From Beijerinckiaceae bacterium (lineage in GTDB: Bacteria; Pseudomonadota; Alphaproteobacteria; Rhizobiales; Beijerinckiaceae), in contig CANBVC010000002.1 in the NCBI GenBank assembly GCA_947372795.1, positions 1 to 42,456 on the forward strand: a stretch of DNA of 42,456 bases, in the 5' to 3' direction. Below, in pieces: positions 10,811 through 22,672 of this stretch. The stretch's first letter is position 1. Every line of letters starts with the position of its first letter. The position numbers and the translations under genes are program-made. A model generated the notes under the pieces. That model had not been told where the DNA came from. It searched no databases and was given only the letters and a program-made list of their open reading frames with translations.

Positions 10811-13441
10811 TCAAGCAACGACATTGACGATCCTCTGGGGCACGACAATGATCTTTTTCGGCGCCTTTCCATCCAGCGCCTTTTGCACCGCCTCAAGCGC
10901 GAGAACCGCAGTCTCCACGGTAGCATTGTCCGCGCTGCGATCGACCGTGATCTCAGCCCGCTTCTTCCCATTGATTTGAATCGGAAGCGTAACGGTGTCG
11001 TTGGTCGCGAGCGCCGCATCGGCCAGAGGCCATTCCGCCTCGGCGATGGGCGTATCATGCCCGAGGGCCTGCCAGCATTCTTCCGCCAAATGCGGCATCA
11101 TCGGCGCGAACAAGTTGACCAGCACGTCACCCCCCTCGCGCAAGGCGAATGCGAGGCCTGCGTCGACGCCAGCTTCTTCCACGGCGCCGATGGCTTCAGA
11201 CAAGCCATTGGAAAGCTTGCGAATTTCGGCGATAGCGGTGTTGAAGCGTAGGCGCTCGATGTTCTCTTGAACTCGAAGCAAATGGCCATGGGTCAGGCGG
11301 CGGACGGCGGTGGCCTTTTGGGACATATCACTAGGGGCGCTCGCCCCGACAGGCGCGGCGATGCCGGCAATCTCACCGATCAGCCGCCACAGCTGCTGCA
11401 CATAGCGCGAGGCGCCTTGCACACCCTCTTCGCTCCAGATGACGTCACGTTCAGGCGGTGAATCCGATAACATGAACCAACGCGCCGTATCCGCGCCGAA
11501 GGTTCCGATGATGTCGTCCGGGTCAACTGTGTTGCGCTTCGACTTCGACATCTTCTCGACGGCGCCGATGGCGACCTCAGCCCCGCCTTCGAGGAGGGAG
11601 GCGTGACGTGTCCCGCCAACGGTCTCGATCTTGATTTCGCTAGGTTGCACCCAGGCGCCATCAGCCATGCGATAGGTCTCGTGCACCACCATGCCCTGCG
11701 TGAACAGACCCTTGAAGGGCTCGGAGAGGCCAAGGTGCCCCGTCGCCTGCATGGCGCGGGTGAAGAAGCGCGAATAGAGCAGATGCAGGATCGCGTGTTC
11801 GATGCCACCGATATATTGATCAACCGGCAACCAATGATCAGCGACCGCCTTGTCCGTCGGCGCTTCCGCGTTCCACGGATCCGTGAAGCGGGCGAAATAC
11901 CAGGACGAGTCGACGAATGTGTCCATCGTGTCGGTTTCGCGACGCGCGGGCCGCCCGCAATTGGGACAGGCCACATGTTTCCAGGTGGGGTGATGGTCCA
12001 GGGGATTGCCGTTTACATCAAGCTGCACATCATGCGGCAGTTCGATCGGTAGTGACTCCTTTGGAGCCGGCACCACATCGCAACTCTCGCAATGGATGAT
12101 CGGGATCGGGCATCCCCAATAGCGCTGACGTGAAATGCCCCAGTCGCGAAGGCGGAAATTGACCTGCCGCTTGGCCTGTGGCGCGCCACCTATGTCGGTC
12201 GTTTCGAGTCGCTTCGACACTTCTTCGCGCGCCTGAGCGATGGTCATGCCATTGAGGAAGCGAGAATTGATCATCAGTCCGTCGCCGTCATAGGCGACAT
12301 CGGTCACGGTGAAACTCGAGGGGTCCTGACCCGCTGGGCAGACGACCGGCACATTGCCGAGCCCATAGGCGTTGACGAAATCGAGGTCGCGCTGGTCGTG
12401 GGCGGGGCAGCCGAAAATGGCGCCGCAGCCATATTCCATGAGCACGAAATTCGCCACATAAACCGGGAGCTTCCAATCGGGATCAAAGGGATGCGCCACG
12501 CGGACGCCGGTATCGAACCCCTTCTTCTCCGCCGTCTCAAGCGTCGCGACGGATGTGCCCATGCGGCGGCATTCCGAGATGAAAGCCGCCAGCTCGGGAT
12601 TGCTTTCCGCTGCTTTGGCGGCGAGCGGATGATCAGGCGCGACCGCCATGAAGCGCGCGCCAAAGAGCGTGTCAGGGCGGGTGGTGTAGATCTCCAGCTC
12701 GCTCTCGCCCGCAGGAGCAGTCGCAGGATCGATTCGGAAACGAACCAAAAGCCCTTCCGACCGTCCGATCCAGTTCTTCTGCATCAGCCGGACCTTTTCC
12801 GGCCAGCGGTCGAGCGTGTCGAGGGAGTCGAGGAGATCCTGCGAGAAGTCGGTGATCTTCAGGAACCACTGGGTCAGTTCGCGCTGCTCGACGAGGGCGC
12901 CCGAACGCCAGCCGCGGCCATCGATCACCTGCTCGTTGGCGAGAACCGTCTGGTCCACTGGGTCCCAGTTCACCTTGGATTTCTTGCGGTCCACGAGACC
13001 AGCCTTGAGGAAATCCAGGAACATGCCCTGCTGGTGCTTGTAATAGCTGGGATCGCAAGTGGCGATTTCGCGCGACCAATCGAGCGACAGTCCCATGGAC
13101 TTCAACTGCCCGCGCATGGTCGCGATATTGGCGTAGGTCCAGGTTCCCGGGTGGCTCTTGTTTAACCGCGCGGCATTCTCGGCGGGCATGCCGAAGGCGT
13201 CCCAACCCATGGGATGCAGCACATTGAAGCCTTTGGCGCGACGATAGCGCGCCACAACGTCGCCCATGGCGTAGTTGCGCACATGGCCCATGTGAATCCG
13301 CCCCGAAGGGTAGGGAAACATCTCCAGCACGTAGTACTTCGGACGAGGGTCGTCATTCCGGCTGCGGAATGTCTCGCGCTGCTCCCAAAGCTGTTGCCAT
13401 TTGGTTTCGGATTCACGGGGGTTGTAGCGTTCGGCATGCAT
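10811..13441 (-). CDS. leuS: Leucyl-tRNA synthetase
   Basis: [34 protein letters not shown]. Confidence 0.98.
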   Translation of the reverse strand: MHAERYNPRESETKWQQLWEQRETFRSRNDDPRPKYYVLEMFPYPSGRIHMGHVRNYAMGDVVARYRRAKGFNVLHPMGWDAFGMPAENAARLNKSHPGTWTYANIATMRGQLKSMGLSLDWSREIATCDPSYYKHQQGMFLDFLKAGLVDRKKSKVNWDPVDQTVLANEQVIDGRGWRSGALVEQRELTQWFLKITDFSQDLLDSLDTLDRWPEKVRLMQKNWIGRSEGLLVRFRIDPATAPAGESELEIYTTRPDTLFGARFMAVAPDHPLAAKAAESNPELAAFISECRRMGTSVATLETAEKKGFDTGVRVAHPFDPDWKLPVYVANFVLMEYGCGAIFGCPAHDQRDLDFVNAYGLGNVPVVCPAGQDPSSFTVTDVAYDGDGLMINSRFLNGMTIAQAREEVSKRLETTDIGGAPQAKRQVNFRLRDWGISRQRYWGCPIPIIHCESCDVVPAPKESLPIELPHDVQLDVNGNPLDHHPTWKHVACPNCGRPARRETDTMDTFVDSSWYFARFTDPWNAEAPTDKAVADHWLPVDQYIGGIEHAILHLLYSRFFTRAMQATGHLGLSEPFKGLFTQGMVVHETYRMADGAWVQPSEIKIETVGGTRHASLLEGGAEVAIGAVEKMSKSKRNTVDPDDIIGTFGADTARWFMLSDSPPERDVIWSEEGVQGASRYVQQLWRLIGEIAGIAAPVGASAPSDMSQKATAVRRLTHGHLLRVQENIERLRFNTAIAEIRKLSNGLSEAIGAVEEAGVDAGLAFALREGGDVLVNLFAPMMPHLAEECWQALGHDTPIAEAEWPLADAALATNDTVTLPIQINGKKRAEITVDRSADNATVETAVLALEAVQKALDGKAPKKIIVVPQRIVNVVA

Positions 13442-13557
13442 GTGCGGTATCGATCCGATTCAGTTCAAATGCCTGAAAACCGGGGCAATGAGCATCATTT
13501 CGGCGGGATGGTCAACGGCTTTGGCCTGAGCATCGCGCCCTGCGGGAGCAAAAGCCC

Positions 13558-14262
13558 ATGACGGAGCAGGATCATCACGCCCAACCCGCAAATCTGGCGG
13601 GTCTTTACGATGTGCGCGAACGCCTGAGCCGCGCTGCGGAAGACTGCGGCCGCGATCCAGCATCGGTCACATTGGTTTGCGTCTCGAAGACATTTCCAAC
13701 CGAAGCCATCGAGCCCGCGCTTGCTGCTGGCGAGCGTGTCTTTGGCGAAAACAGGGTGCAGGAAGCCATGCGCAAATGGCCGGATCTGCGCGCGCTTTAT
13801 CATGATCTAGAGCTTCATCTCATCGGTCCCCTGCAGACCAACAAGGTGCGCGAGGCCGTGCAGTTCTTCGATGTCATCGAGACCCTTGATCGGCCCAAGC
13901 TCGCCGAGGCCCTTGCTGCGGAGATGACGCGAACCGGCAAGCGGCCCAAACTCTATGTGGAGGTGAACACCGGCGCCGAGCCGCAGAAGGCGGGCGTGCT
14001 TCCCGCTGATGCAGATGCCTTCATTAGGGATTGCCGCGAGCGGCTTGGACTCACCATCGACGGGTTGATGTGCATCCCGCCCGAAGAGGGGCAACGTTCA
14101 CCCCATTTCGCTCTGCTGTCGCAAATCGCCAGCCGCAACCATGTTCCCTTGCTGTCCATGGGTATGAGCGCGGATTTTGAACTGGCGGTGCAACTAGGCG
14201 CGACCCATGTGCGGGTCGGCTCCGCCATCTTCGGCCACCGCCCACCCATCGTCAGCGAATGA
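13558..14262 (+). CDS. YggS family pyridoxal phosphate homeostasis protein
   Basis: TLVCVSKTFPTEAIEPALAAGERVFGENRVQEAMRKW, LHLIGPLQTNKVREAVQFFDVIETLDRPKLA. Confidence 0.94.
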   Translation: MTEQDHHAQPANLAGLYDVRERLSRAAEDCGRDPASVTLVCVSKTFPTEAIEPALAAGERVFGENRVQEAMRKWPDLRALYHDLELHLIGPLQTNKVREAVQFFDVIETLDRPKLAEALAAEMTRTGKRPKLYVEVNTGAEPQKAGVLPADADAFIRDCRERLGLTIDGLMCIPPEEGQRSPHFALLSQIASRNHVPLLSMGMSADFELAVQLGATHVRVGSAIFGHRPPIVSE

Positions 14263-14875
14263 TCATCATACAGTCACGCGACAGGCGCGGCAGTAAGCGC
14301 AACATCTGCGCGCGAGCTATAGCGACGCATCCGGCTGTCGGGTCGTGGTCGCTACGCGTCAGGTGAAAGAAGATCGCGCTGCCATAGCCTCGCACGCGCG
14401 GGCGCTGGTTATGGTCAAGAACAAGCACGACATCATAGAGCCCATCGCCGCGCGCCAGCTCTTCGTGGCGTGCGCGAGCTGGTAGGCGAATGGGACGGTT
14501 ATAATTGGCGTCGCTTTCGTCGTCGCACCAACCCATGTGTGGCCTGATAGGCCGCAAGGTCAGCAAGGCGCCTGATGCTGACAGACGGTCCTGCCGCCAG
14601 TAGCCACCAGTTAAAGCGAACCGCCCGGTCGGCGTCTTCCCATCGCCTTCGCGTTTGAGCCTTGTGACGCCATTGCGGCCGAGCGCGCAGGGGATGACAG
14701 ATACGCCCGCATGCAAGCGCCCGGCGTTGAGCTTTCCGGGCGAAGAGGTGACGATGAGGCGCCTGATCAATCCAGCGCGCGTCTTCGTCGGCTTTTTACT
14801 ATTGATCGCCCGTTTCAACCTGACCGCCCCAGCTTTCGGCCCGCGTTTTGACCAATGCCCGCCGTCAGAATACAT
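14252..14875 (-). CDS. L,D-transpeptidase (YkuD) family protein; start uncertain
   Basis: GVTRLKREGDGKTPTGRF..., FFHLTRSDHDPTAGCVAIARAQMLRLL (HxD..tsGCvai-type active site). The upstream part of ORF 14252-15298 is antisense to the response regulator. Confidence 0.8.
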   Translation of the reverse strand: MYSDGGHWSKRGPKAGAVRLKRAINSKKPTKTRAGLIRRLIVTSSPGKLNAGRLHAGVSVIPCALGRNGVTRLKREGDGKTPTGRFALTGGYWRQDRLSASGALLTLRPIRPHMGWCDDESDANYNRPIRLPARARHEELARGDGLYDVVLVLDHNQRPRVRGYGSAIFFHLTRSDHDPTAGCVAIARAQMLRLLPRLSRDCMMIIR

Positions 14876-14926
14876 TCCCTTTGACCGGAAGCGAATAATC
14901 GTCTTCGCAAACCGGTAGGGGCCGTC

Positions 14927-15613
14927 ATGACTCAAGTACGAAAAATTTTGATCACTGACGATGATTCCGAATTGCGCGGCGCGCTGGCGGAGCAATTGGC
15001 CTTGCATGAGGAATTCTCGCCCATTCAGGCGGAGAACGCCACGAGCGCTTTGGCCATGATCCGCACCGAGCAACCGGATCTCTTGATCATGGACGTAGGC
15101 CTGCCCGACATGGATGGCCGCGAAGCCGTTAGAATCCTGCGAAAAGATGGATTCAAGTGCCCCGTCATCATGCTCACGGGACAGACCTCCGACGCTGACA
15201 CCGTACTTGGACTTGACGCTGGCGCTAATGACTATGTGAGCAAGCCCTTTCGGTTCGCGGTGCTTCTGGCGCGTATTCGCGCCCATCTGCGCCAGCATGA
15301 CGCCAGCGATGATGCTGTCTTCAGGATCGGTGAATATGTTTTTCGTCCGAGCTCGAAGACCCTGCTAAACGACAAGGGCCGCAAGCTGCGTTTGACGGAA
15401 AAGGAAACGGCGATCCTGCGTTTTCTCCATCGGGCAGGCCAACAAGTTGTGAACCGCGAGACACTTTTGCGTGAAGTGTGGGGCTATAACGCCAATGTTA
15501 CGACCCACACGCTCGAAACCCATATTTATCGCCTGCGTCAAAAGATCGAGCGTGACCCCGCGACCGCCCAATTGCTGGTGACGGAATCGGGTGGATACAA
15601 GCTACTAGCTTGA
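14927..15613 (+). CDS. OmpR/PhoB-type response regulator
   Basis: ILITDDDSELRGALAEQL, LLIMDVGLPDMDG, MLTGQTSDADTVLGLDAGANDYVSKPF, winged-helix C-terminus. Confidence 0.93.
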   Translation: MTQVRKILITDDDSELRGALAEQLALHEEFSPIQAENATSALAMIRTEQPDLLIMDVGLPDMDGREAVRILRKDGFKCPVIMLTGQTSDADTVLGLDAGANDYVSKPFRFAVLLARIRAHLRQHDASDDAVFRIGEYVFRPSSKTLLNDKGRKLRLTEKETAILRFLHRAGQQVVNRETLLREVWGYNANVTTHTLETHIYRLRQKIERDPATAQLLVTESGGYKLLA

Positions 15614-15642
15614 TGTTTTAAAAACCCTGTGAGGCGTTCGGC

Positions 15643-16113
15643 GTGTCAGTAGAAAACGATATTCGCAATCTCTCCCAGATCCCGATCTTCGGCGTGCTCG
15701 AAGACGATGCGCGCCGCCTGATCGCTTTCTCAGCGGAGACCCGAATCCTGCGCGCTGGCGACATACTCTTTCGTCGCGGCGATAAATCGGATTGCGGTTA
15801 TGTCCTGACAAGCGGCGTCATCGCCCTTGATTCGCGCGATGACGGCGCGGCCGGCATTCTTCTGTCGACGCCATTCACCCTCATCGGCGAATTGGCGCTC
15901 GTGAGCGAAACGGAACGTCCCGTCACCGCCATGGCGCGCCAGCCCAGCACTGTGCTGAAGATCCCTCGCACATTGTTTTATCGTGTATTGCGCGACTATC
16001 CCGTCAGCGCGCGGAACATGCGCGCCATGATGGGCATGCGTCTTGAGATTCTCATTCGCGAATTGGACACCCTCGCCAAGGGTTGGGACATCGGCGAGGC
16101 GCCGCCTCAGTGA
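15643..16113 (+). CDS. Cyclic-nucleotide-binding (CRP-like sensor) domain protein without an obvious HTH
   Basis: cNMP-binding fold pattern: FGVLEDDARRLIAFSAETRILRAGDILFRRGDKSDCGYVLTSGVIAL; ends after dimerisation helix at 156 aa. Confidence 0.8.
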   Translation: MSVENDIRNLSQIPIFGVLEDDARRLIAFSAETRILRAGDILFRRGDKSDCGYVLTSGVIALDSRDDGAAGILLSTPFTLIGELALVSETERPVTAMARQPSTVLKIPRTLFYRVLRDYPVSARNMRAMMGMRLEILIRELDTLAKGWDIGEAPPQ

Positions 16114-16919
16114 TCGATGTCGACGAGCACCGGCACATGGTCTGAGGGACGTTCCCAGCCGCGCGCTTCTTTGACGACTTCGATGCCGCGAATGGACCCG
16201 GCTAGTTTTTCACTTGCCCAGACGTGATCGAGCCTGCGTCCCTTGTTCGCCTTTTCCCAATCAGGCGAGCGATAGCTCCACCAGGTGAAGAGATGGTCTT
16301 GCGCCGGCACGAAAAGCCGCATCGTGTCGACCCATGCTCCCGCGCGCATGACGCCCGTCAGTTTCTCGGTCTCGATGGGCGTATGGCTGACGATCTTGAG
16401 CATGGACTTATGGTTCCACACATCGGTGTCGAGCGGCGCCACATTGAGATCGCCAACGACGATTGAATGGCCTTGCGCATGATCACCGCTGAGCAAATCC
16501 GTCATCTCGTCCAGAAAGGCGAGCTTGTGCGCGAATTTGGGGTTAGCAACGGGGTCAGGCTCATCGCCGCCAGCCGGCACATAAAAATTATGCACCGTGA
16601 TGGGGTCGCGGCCTGCAGCGCCAGCGGCGAATGTCACGGCGATATGCCGCGCATCGCCCTTCTCGCAGAACTCTCGTTTGTCTATGGCGGCGAAAGGCAA
16701 ACGCGAGGCGATGCAGACGCCATGATAGCCCTTCTGGCCATTGATCGCGACATGCTCATAACCAAGCCTGCGGAAATCGGCGGACGGAAACTCGCCGTCG
16801 CGGCATTTGGTCTCCTGCAGACAGATCACATCCGGCTGAAAGCGGGTTGCGAAATGTTCCACGAGGGGCATGCGCAGCCTGACTGAATTGATGTTCCACG
16901 TCGCGAGCTTGATGGGCAT
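16107..16919 (-). CDS. xth: Exodeoxyribonuclease III
   Basis: MPIKLATWNINSVRLR, DVICLQETKCRD, GDLNVAPLDTDVW, RSPDWEKANKGRRLDHVW, SDHVPVLVDI. Confidence 0.95.
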   Translation of the reverse strand: MPIKLATWNINSVRLRMPLVEHFATRFQPDVICLQETKCRDGEFPSADFRRLGYEHVAINGQKGYHGVCIASRLPFAAIDKREFCEKGDARHIAVTFAAGAAGRDPITVHNFYVPAGGDEPDPVANPKFAHKLAFLDEMTDLLSGDHAQGHSIVVGDLNVAPLDTDVWNHKSMLKIVSHTPIETEKLTGVMRAGAWVDTMRLFVPAQDHLFTWWSYRSPDWEKANKGRRLDHVWASEKLAGSIRGIEVVKEARGWERPSDHVPVLVDIDH

Positions 16920-16992
16920 GGGCGGATCCTGACGTTGCGGATGAGCCCTCGCACAGCTTCCGCTGGGCCGCAAGCGCTTCGCTATCGTCAGG

Positions 16993-17730
16993 TCAGTTGA
17001 AGCGGTCGGTGTTGATCTTGAACAGGTCGGCCGGGGGCCGTGTTTTCAGGTCAAGATTGGAGAGGGTGACGAGCGTTTCGTACGCTTGCGGATCAATCAC
17101 GGTCCACTGTTTCAATGCAGAGGTCTGCGCATCGAAAACAAGATTGATGCGAGACACGCCGCCGAAGGTCGCCCGATCTTCAATCAGGATCGCGATGGAC
17201 TTTGGGTCAATCGTGACGCCAAGAATCTTCGTGTCGCGTGCGATGTCGATCTTTTCCTTCAGCAGGAATTTAAGCGGCGTCTGGCTTATGAAATAGACGT
17301 CCTGCGTGGCGAGGCGACGGTCACGAACAGCCACTGAGGTCCCGTCGGCGATGATTTCGAGCGTGGCGGGGCTCGCGTATTCGAAACGCAGGCGTCCGGG
17401 CTTTAGCACGGAGAGCCGCCCCTGTGTGCGTTTGCCGTCGGCGCTGACCTGCACGAAGTCCGCGATCAGCGTGGGGTTGGCGTTGAACCAGGCGTTGGCG
17501 TGTTCAACGGCGCTTGCGGCGTCCATGGTCGCGACCTTAGGCGGCGCGGTGTTCTTGGCGATGGCCGTTTCCGCCGATGCAGGCGCGCTGGCGGCTGGCG
17601 TTGGAGCGCCGCCGAGGCCGGCCGGGCGTGGCGGTGGCAGGGGAATGGGCGCTCCCTGCTGCGCCAAAGGCGCTGTAACCTGTAGCGACAGGGCGAGCCA
17701 GGCAGGCGCGAGGCGTGACAGTAAACGCAT
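16993..17730 (-). CDS. LolA-like outer-membrane lipoprotein carrier protein
   Basis: Signal peptide MRLLSRLAPAWLALSLQVTAPLAQQ; FNANPTLIADFVQVSADGKRTQGRLSVLKPGRLRFEY; directly downstream of ftsK. Confidence 0.88.
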   Translation of the reverse strand: MRLLSRLAPAWLALSLQVTAPLAQQGAPIPLPPPRPAGLGGAPTPAASAPASAETAIAKNTAPPKVATMDAASAVEHANAWFNANPTLIADFVQVSADGKRTQGRLSVLKPGRLRFEYASPATLEIIADGTSVAVRDRRLATQDVYFISQTPLKFLLKEKIDIARDTKILGVTIDPKSIAILIEDRATFGGVSRINLVFDAQTSALKQWTVIDPQAYETLVTLSNLDLKTRPPADLFKINTDRFN

Positions 17731-17838
17731 GATGGACCGCTGAAAGATCAAGACCGGAGGTCGCAGTAGCAACGACCTATGGCGATTATTAGACAACTAT
17801 AGCACGTTCACGCGGCGTGGCGGCTATCGTATATGCCA

Positions 17839-20394
17839 TCAATCGTTCGGCCCAAGTTCGAAGGCGCCCCGGTCGACGCCACCGCCGACCAGAATCTCGC
17901 GTTTGCCCGCATGATTGGCGGCGCCAACGACGCCTTCGCGCTCCATGCGTTCGACTAACGACGCCGCCTTATTATAGCCAACCGACAGGCGGCGCTGGAT
18001 ATAGCTCGTAGAGCATTTGCGGTCGCGCAGCACGATGGCGACGGCGCGGTCATAGAGGTCGCCGGATTCTTCAGCGTCCATGGAGCCGGCCGCATGGCCG
18101 TCCCCATCGCCATCCTCGCCATCGTCATCGGCGGTGATGGATTCGAGGTATTCAGGCGGACCCTGCATCTTGAGATGGGCGACAACTTTCTCGACTTCAG
18201 TGTCGGAGACGAAGGGGCCATGGACACGCGAGATGCGACCGCCGCCCGCCATATAGAGCATGTCGCCCTGACCGAGCAGTTGTTCGGCGCCCTGTTCGCC
18301 AAGAATCGTGCGGCTATCGATTTTCGACGTGACTTGAAAAGAGATGCGTGTGGGAAAATTCGCCTTGATCGTGCCGGTGATCACATCGACCGAGGGGCGT
18401 TGCGTCGCCATGATGAGATGGATGCCTGCCGCGCGCGCCATCTGCGCCAAGCGCTGGATTGCGCCTTCGATGTCCTTGCCTGCGACCATCATAAGGTCAG
18501 CCATTTCATCGACGATCACGACGATGAAGGGCAGGACCGAAAGGTCCATTTTCTCCTGCTCGTAGATCGCCTCCCCGGTCTCGCGATCATAGCCCGTCTG
18601 CACCGTGCGGCTGATGACTTCGCCCTTGGCGGCTGCTTCGGTCACGCGCGCATTGAAGCCGTCGATGTTGCGCACGCCGAGCTTGGACATTTTCTTATAG
18701 CGGTCCTCCATTTCGCGGACCGCCCATTTGAGCGCCACCACCGCCTTCTTGGGGTCGGTCACGACAGGCGTCAGCAGATGTGGAATACCGTCATAGACGG
18801 AGAGTTCGAGCATCTTGGGATCAACCATGATGAGGCGGCACTCTTCCGGCTTCAGCCGATAAAGCAACGACAGGATCATGGTGTTGATGGCGACGGATTT
18901 GCCTGAGCCCGTGGTGCCCGCGACGAGCAGATGCGGCATGCGCGCAAGATCGACGATGACGGGCTCGCCGCCGATCGTCTTGCCGAGCGCGATGGGAAGC
19001 TTGCTCCTCGACTTTTCGAAATCTTCGGAGGCGAGCAGCTCGCGCAGATAAACTGTTTCGCGTTTTTGGTTGGGCAGTTCGACGCCAATGGCGTTGCGCC
19101 CCTGCACCACGGCTACGCGCGCGGAGATCGCGGACATGGAGCGAGCGATATCGTCGGCGAGACCGATCACGCGAGACGATTTGATGCCGGGCGCCGGCTC
19201 GAGTTCATAAAGCGTCACGACAGGACCGGGACGCACATTGATGATCTCGCCCTTCACGCCGAAATCATCGAGCACGCCTTCGAGTAGACGCGCGTTCTGC
19301 TCCAGCGCGTCTTCTGAAATCCGCGTCACGGCTTGCTTGCGCGCTTCGGTAAGGAACATCAGCGCGGGCAGTTCATAGGCGTTGCGATCGAGGAAGGAGG
19401 GCTGCGCCTCGCGGGTGCTGCGGCGTCCCGTCTTGAGCGCAGGAGCTGGCGGCGTGATCTTGGGGCCGCGACCAGCTTGTTCGCTTTCTAGCTCGTAAAG
19501 TTCTTCTTCGTCCACGAAGGGCTCAGGCTCGGGCCGCGCCACGCTTTGAACGGGTTGTTGCGGCATCGCCTCCTCTGGCGAAGGGCCTGCGTCGAAACGC
19601 GGTTCGCGGCGCGCGCGCATCTGCTTGGCGGCCGTTACAGGCTCCGCCTGACGGCTGCGGCGCATGGCGCCAACCCAACGGCCTAGTGTGGCGTTGAGGC
19701 TGAGGAAGGCGTGGATCGTGGCGCCCAGCGCGACAAGAAGGAAGCCCGGCTCGCCAGCCGCGTCATCATCGTCGGCGGCGCGCGACCGCGCCGCGCTGTA
19801 GCTGTCGTCATCGGTCTCTTGATTCGCCTGAAGGAAGAGGCCAGAGGAGGCCGAAAGAGATAGAAGAGCCCCAGCCGCCGTGACGATGCCGGTCAGCATC
19901 ATGACCGGGCCGAAGCCCCCCGACAGTTTGCGCGGCAGGGTCATGATCGCGTCGCCCACCACGCCGCCAAGACCGCTCGGCAGAGGCCAGCGATCGGTGA
20001 TGGGAATGAGCGAGGCGAAGGCCGCGGCGAAGCCAACACCTGTCACCCACAGGAGCAGGCGCAGGCCCGGACGCTCAAGGCTGCGGTGGGTGAGGAGCCG
20101 CCAGCCCCAGAAGGCGAGGGGAATGAGAACGGCGGTCGAAGCCACGCCGACCATCTGCATGGTGAGGTCGGCCGCCATGGCGCCAGCGCTTCCAAGCAGG
20201 TTGCGCACGGGGCCGGAGGTCGCGTGGTTGAAGCTGGGGTCCTGCACCGACCAGGTCAGGAACGACGCGGTGAGCGCAGCCGCGACAAGCAGCACGACGA
20301 GGCCGCAGAATTCCGACAGCCGTTTCCAGAGGAAATAGCGGACCGGTTCGGGGATGTGGTCGATCGTAGAGGTGGCTGACATCCGCATTTTCAT
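17839..20394 (-). CDS. ftsK: DNA translocase FtsK
   Basis: 4-TM N-terminus, [58 protein letters not shown]-terminal gamma domain [22 protein letters not shown]. Confidence 0.97.
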   Translation of the reverse strand: MKMRMSATSTIDHIPEPVRYFLWKRLSEFCGLVVLLVAAALTASFLTWSVQDPSFNHATSGPVRNLLGSAGAMAADLTMQMVGVASTAVLIPLAFWGWRLLTHRSLERPGLRLLLWVTGVGFAAAFASLIPITDRWPLPSGLGGVVGDAIMTLPRKLSGGFGPVMMLTGIVTAAGALLSLSASSGLFLQANQETDDDSYSAARSRAADDDDAAGEPGFLLVALGATIHAFLSLNATLGRWVGAMRRSRQAEPVTAAKQMRARREPRFDAGPSPEEAMPQQPVQSVARPEPEPFVDEEELYELESEQAGRGPKITPPAPALKTGRRSTREAQPSFLDRNAYELPALMFLTEARKQAVTRISEDALEQNARLLEGVLDDFGVKGEIINVRPGPVVTLYELEPAPGIKSSRVIGLADDIARSMSAISARVAVVQGRNAIGVELPNQKRETVYLRELLASEDFEKSRSKLPIALGKTIGGEPVIVDLARMPHLLVAGTTGSGKSVAINTMILSLLYRLKPEECRLIMVDPKMLELSVYDGIPHLLTPVVTDPKKAVVALKWAVREMEDRYKKMSKLGVRNIDGFNARVTEAAAKGEVISRTVQTGYDRETGEAIYEQEKMDLSVLPFIVVIVDEMADLMMVAGKDIEGAIQRLAQMARAAGIHLIMATQRPSVDVITGTIKANFPTRISFQVTSKIDSRTILGEQGAEQLLGQGDMLYMAGGGRISRVHGPFVSDTEVEKVVAHLKMQGPPEYLESITADDDGEDGDGDGHAAGSMDAEESGDLYDRAVAIVLRDRKCSTSYIQRRLSVGYNKAASLVERMEREGVVGAANHAGKREILVGGGVDRGAFELGPND

Positions 20395-20495
20395 TCGCCG
20401 CTCAGGGCGAGGCGCCCCCGATTCAAACTATCGTTATGCGGTTAATGCCCGATTAAATGCCGACTTTACCGGGGCGCTCCAGTGGCTGTGCGTCA

Positions 20496-20522
20496 AATGA
20501 AAACGGCGCCCGAAGGCGCCGT
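20496..20522 (-). terminator. Rho-independent terminator of amtB
   Basis: On - strand ACGGCGCC-TTCG-GGCGCCGT followed by TTTCATTTG. Confidence 0.8.
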
Positions 20523-20551
20523 TCTTTGTTGGATCGTCGCTTGTGCTCAGA

Positions 20552-22057
20552 TCACATGTTGTATGCGCGCTCGCCGTGCTCGGCCACATCGAGGCCTTCG
20601 CGCTCGGCGTCGACGGGGACGCGCAGGCCGACGATGAGATCAACGACCTTGTAGAGGATCGCCGAACCAATGCCCGACCACAGGAGGGTGTAGAGGACAG
20701 CCTTCACCTGGATCATGACCTGCGTGGCCATCACATAGTCGCCAGGCGAACCGGCGCCGGGCTTGATCGTGTAGTCGGTGAGGCCGACGCCGCCCAGATC
20801 GGGGGAGACGAGGATGCCCGTCGCGATGGCGCCGATGATGCCGCCAATGCAGTGGATGCCGAACACGTCCAGCGCGTCATCATAGCCCAGCTTGTTCTTC
20901 ACGGTTGAGACGAAGAACAGGCAAGCGGGGCTGACAGCGAGGCCAAGAACCAGCGAACCCATAGGACCCGCGTAGCCCGAAGCCGGTGTGACGGCAACGA
21001 GGCCGGCGACGGCGCCCGAAACCATGCCGAGCAGCGAAGGCTTGCCCTTGGTGGCCCATTCCACGAGCAGCCAGGACATGGCGGCGGCGGCGGTGGCGAC
21101 GAAGGTGTTCACGAACGCAAGAGCAGTGACGCCACTGGCTTCGAGGTTGGAGCCAGCGTTGAAGCCGAACCAGCCGACCCAGAGCAGCGAGGCGCCGATC
21201 ATGGTCATGGTCAGGGAGTGGGGAGGCATGGCTTCCTTGCCGTAGCCGACGCGCTTGCCGATCATGACGCAGCCAACGAGGCCCGCGATGCCAGCGTTGA
21301 TGTGAACGACCGTGCCGCCAGCGAAGTCGAGAGCGCCGAGCTGGAAGAGATAGCCAGCATTGGCGTTGACGACGTCAAGGGCGTCCTGCGCGGTCTTCTT
21401 GGCGGCGTCATCGGTCGCGGCGGCAAGAGCCTTGGCCGCTTCGGCGATGGCGTCCGGACCCTGCCAGAACCAGACCGCGTGAGCGATCGGGAAATAGATC
21501 AGGGTGACCCACAGGGTCACGAACAGCAGCACGGCCGAGAACTTGATGCGCTCGGCGAAGGCGCCGACGATGAGGGCGGGCGTGATGCAGGCGAAGGTCA
21601 TCTGGAACGCCATATAGGCGAATTCAGGAACCACGACGCCATTCGAGAAGGTCGCCGAGGTCGAATCAGGCGTCATACCCGCAAGGAACACGCGCGAGAA
21701 ACCGCCGACATAGGCGTTCAGTGCGCCCGAGCCTTCGGTGAAGGCGAGGGAGTAGCCGAAGAGGACCCAGATCACCGAGACCAGAGAGACGATCATGAAG
21801 ACCTGCGTCAGCACGGACAGCATGTTCTTGGCGCGCACGAGGCCGCCGTAGAACAATGCGAGGCCGGGAATCGACATCATCAGAACGAGAACGGTGGAGA
21901 TGAGCAGCCAGGCGGTGTCGCCCTTGTTGGGGACCGGAGCGGCCGCGACGGCAGCCGCTGCTTCCTCGGCGAAGGCGAGGCCTGTCGTAGCGACGCTGGC
22001 TATCAAACTGAGAGCGCTCGCTTTTGCGATGCTCCCGAGGGTTGGACGGTACATCAT
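20552..22057 (-). CDS. amtB: Ammonium transporter (Amt family)
   Basis: DTAWLLISTVLVLMMSIPGLALFYGGLVRAKN, DFAGGTVVHINAGIAGLVGC, signal peptide. Confidence 0.96.
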   Translation of the reverse strand: MMYRPTLGSIAKASALSLIASVATTGLAFAEEAAAAVAAAPVPNKGDTAWLLISTVLVLMMSIPGLALFYGGLVRAKNMLSVLTQVFMIVSLVSVIWVLFGYSLAFTEGSGALNAYVGGFSRVFLAGMTPDSTSATFSNGVVVPEFAYMAFQMTFACITPALIVGAFAERIKFSAVLLFVTLWVTLIYFPIAHAVWFWQGPDAIAEAAKALAAATDDAAKKTAQDALDVVNANAGYLFQLGALDFAGGTVVHINAGIAGLVGCVMIGKRVGYGKEAMPPHSLTMTMIGASLLWVGWFGFNAGSNLEASGVTALAFVNTFVATAAAAMSWLLVEWATKGKPSLLGMVSGAVAGLVAVTPASGYAGPMGSLVLGLAVSPACLFFVSTVKNKLGYDDALDVFGIHCIGGIIGAIATGILVSPDLGGVGLTDYTIKPGAGSPGDYVMATQVMIQVKAVLYTLLWSGIGSAILYKVVDLIVGLRVPVDAEREGLDVAEHGERAYNM

Positions 22058-22086
22058 TTGTTTACTCCTGAACGTAATGGCGAAGG

Positions 22087-22518
<432 letters not shown>

Positions 22519-22520
22519 TT

Positions 22521-22538
22521 AAACAAGGGTCGTGCCAA
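22521..22538 (-). promoter_or_regulatory. sigma54 promoter of glnK-amtB
   Basis: - strand TTGGCACGACCCTTGTTT, matching TTGGCACG-N4-TTGCW with one deviation in the -12 element. Confidence 0.83.
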
Positions 22539-22672
22539 GCCGGGGTTGCGGCGACGTATGAGGCGATTTTCATCTGCATAACCGCGCAAAGGCTGCAAAC
22601 TGCCTAAGCACTGTCATCGGCGCCGTTAAAAAGGGCAGCCCTGGCGCCCATTGTTTGCGCAATTCACGCGGC

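Noticed and set aside
12398-13165. 255-aa + strand ORF
   Set aside because: Antisense to leuS, no recognisable protein features
14876-15298. N-terminal extension of the 348-aa - strand ORF
   Set aside because: Antisense to a clear response regulator; the L,D-transpeptidase homology only begins downstream
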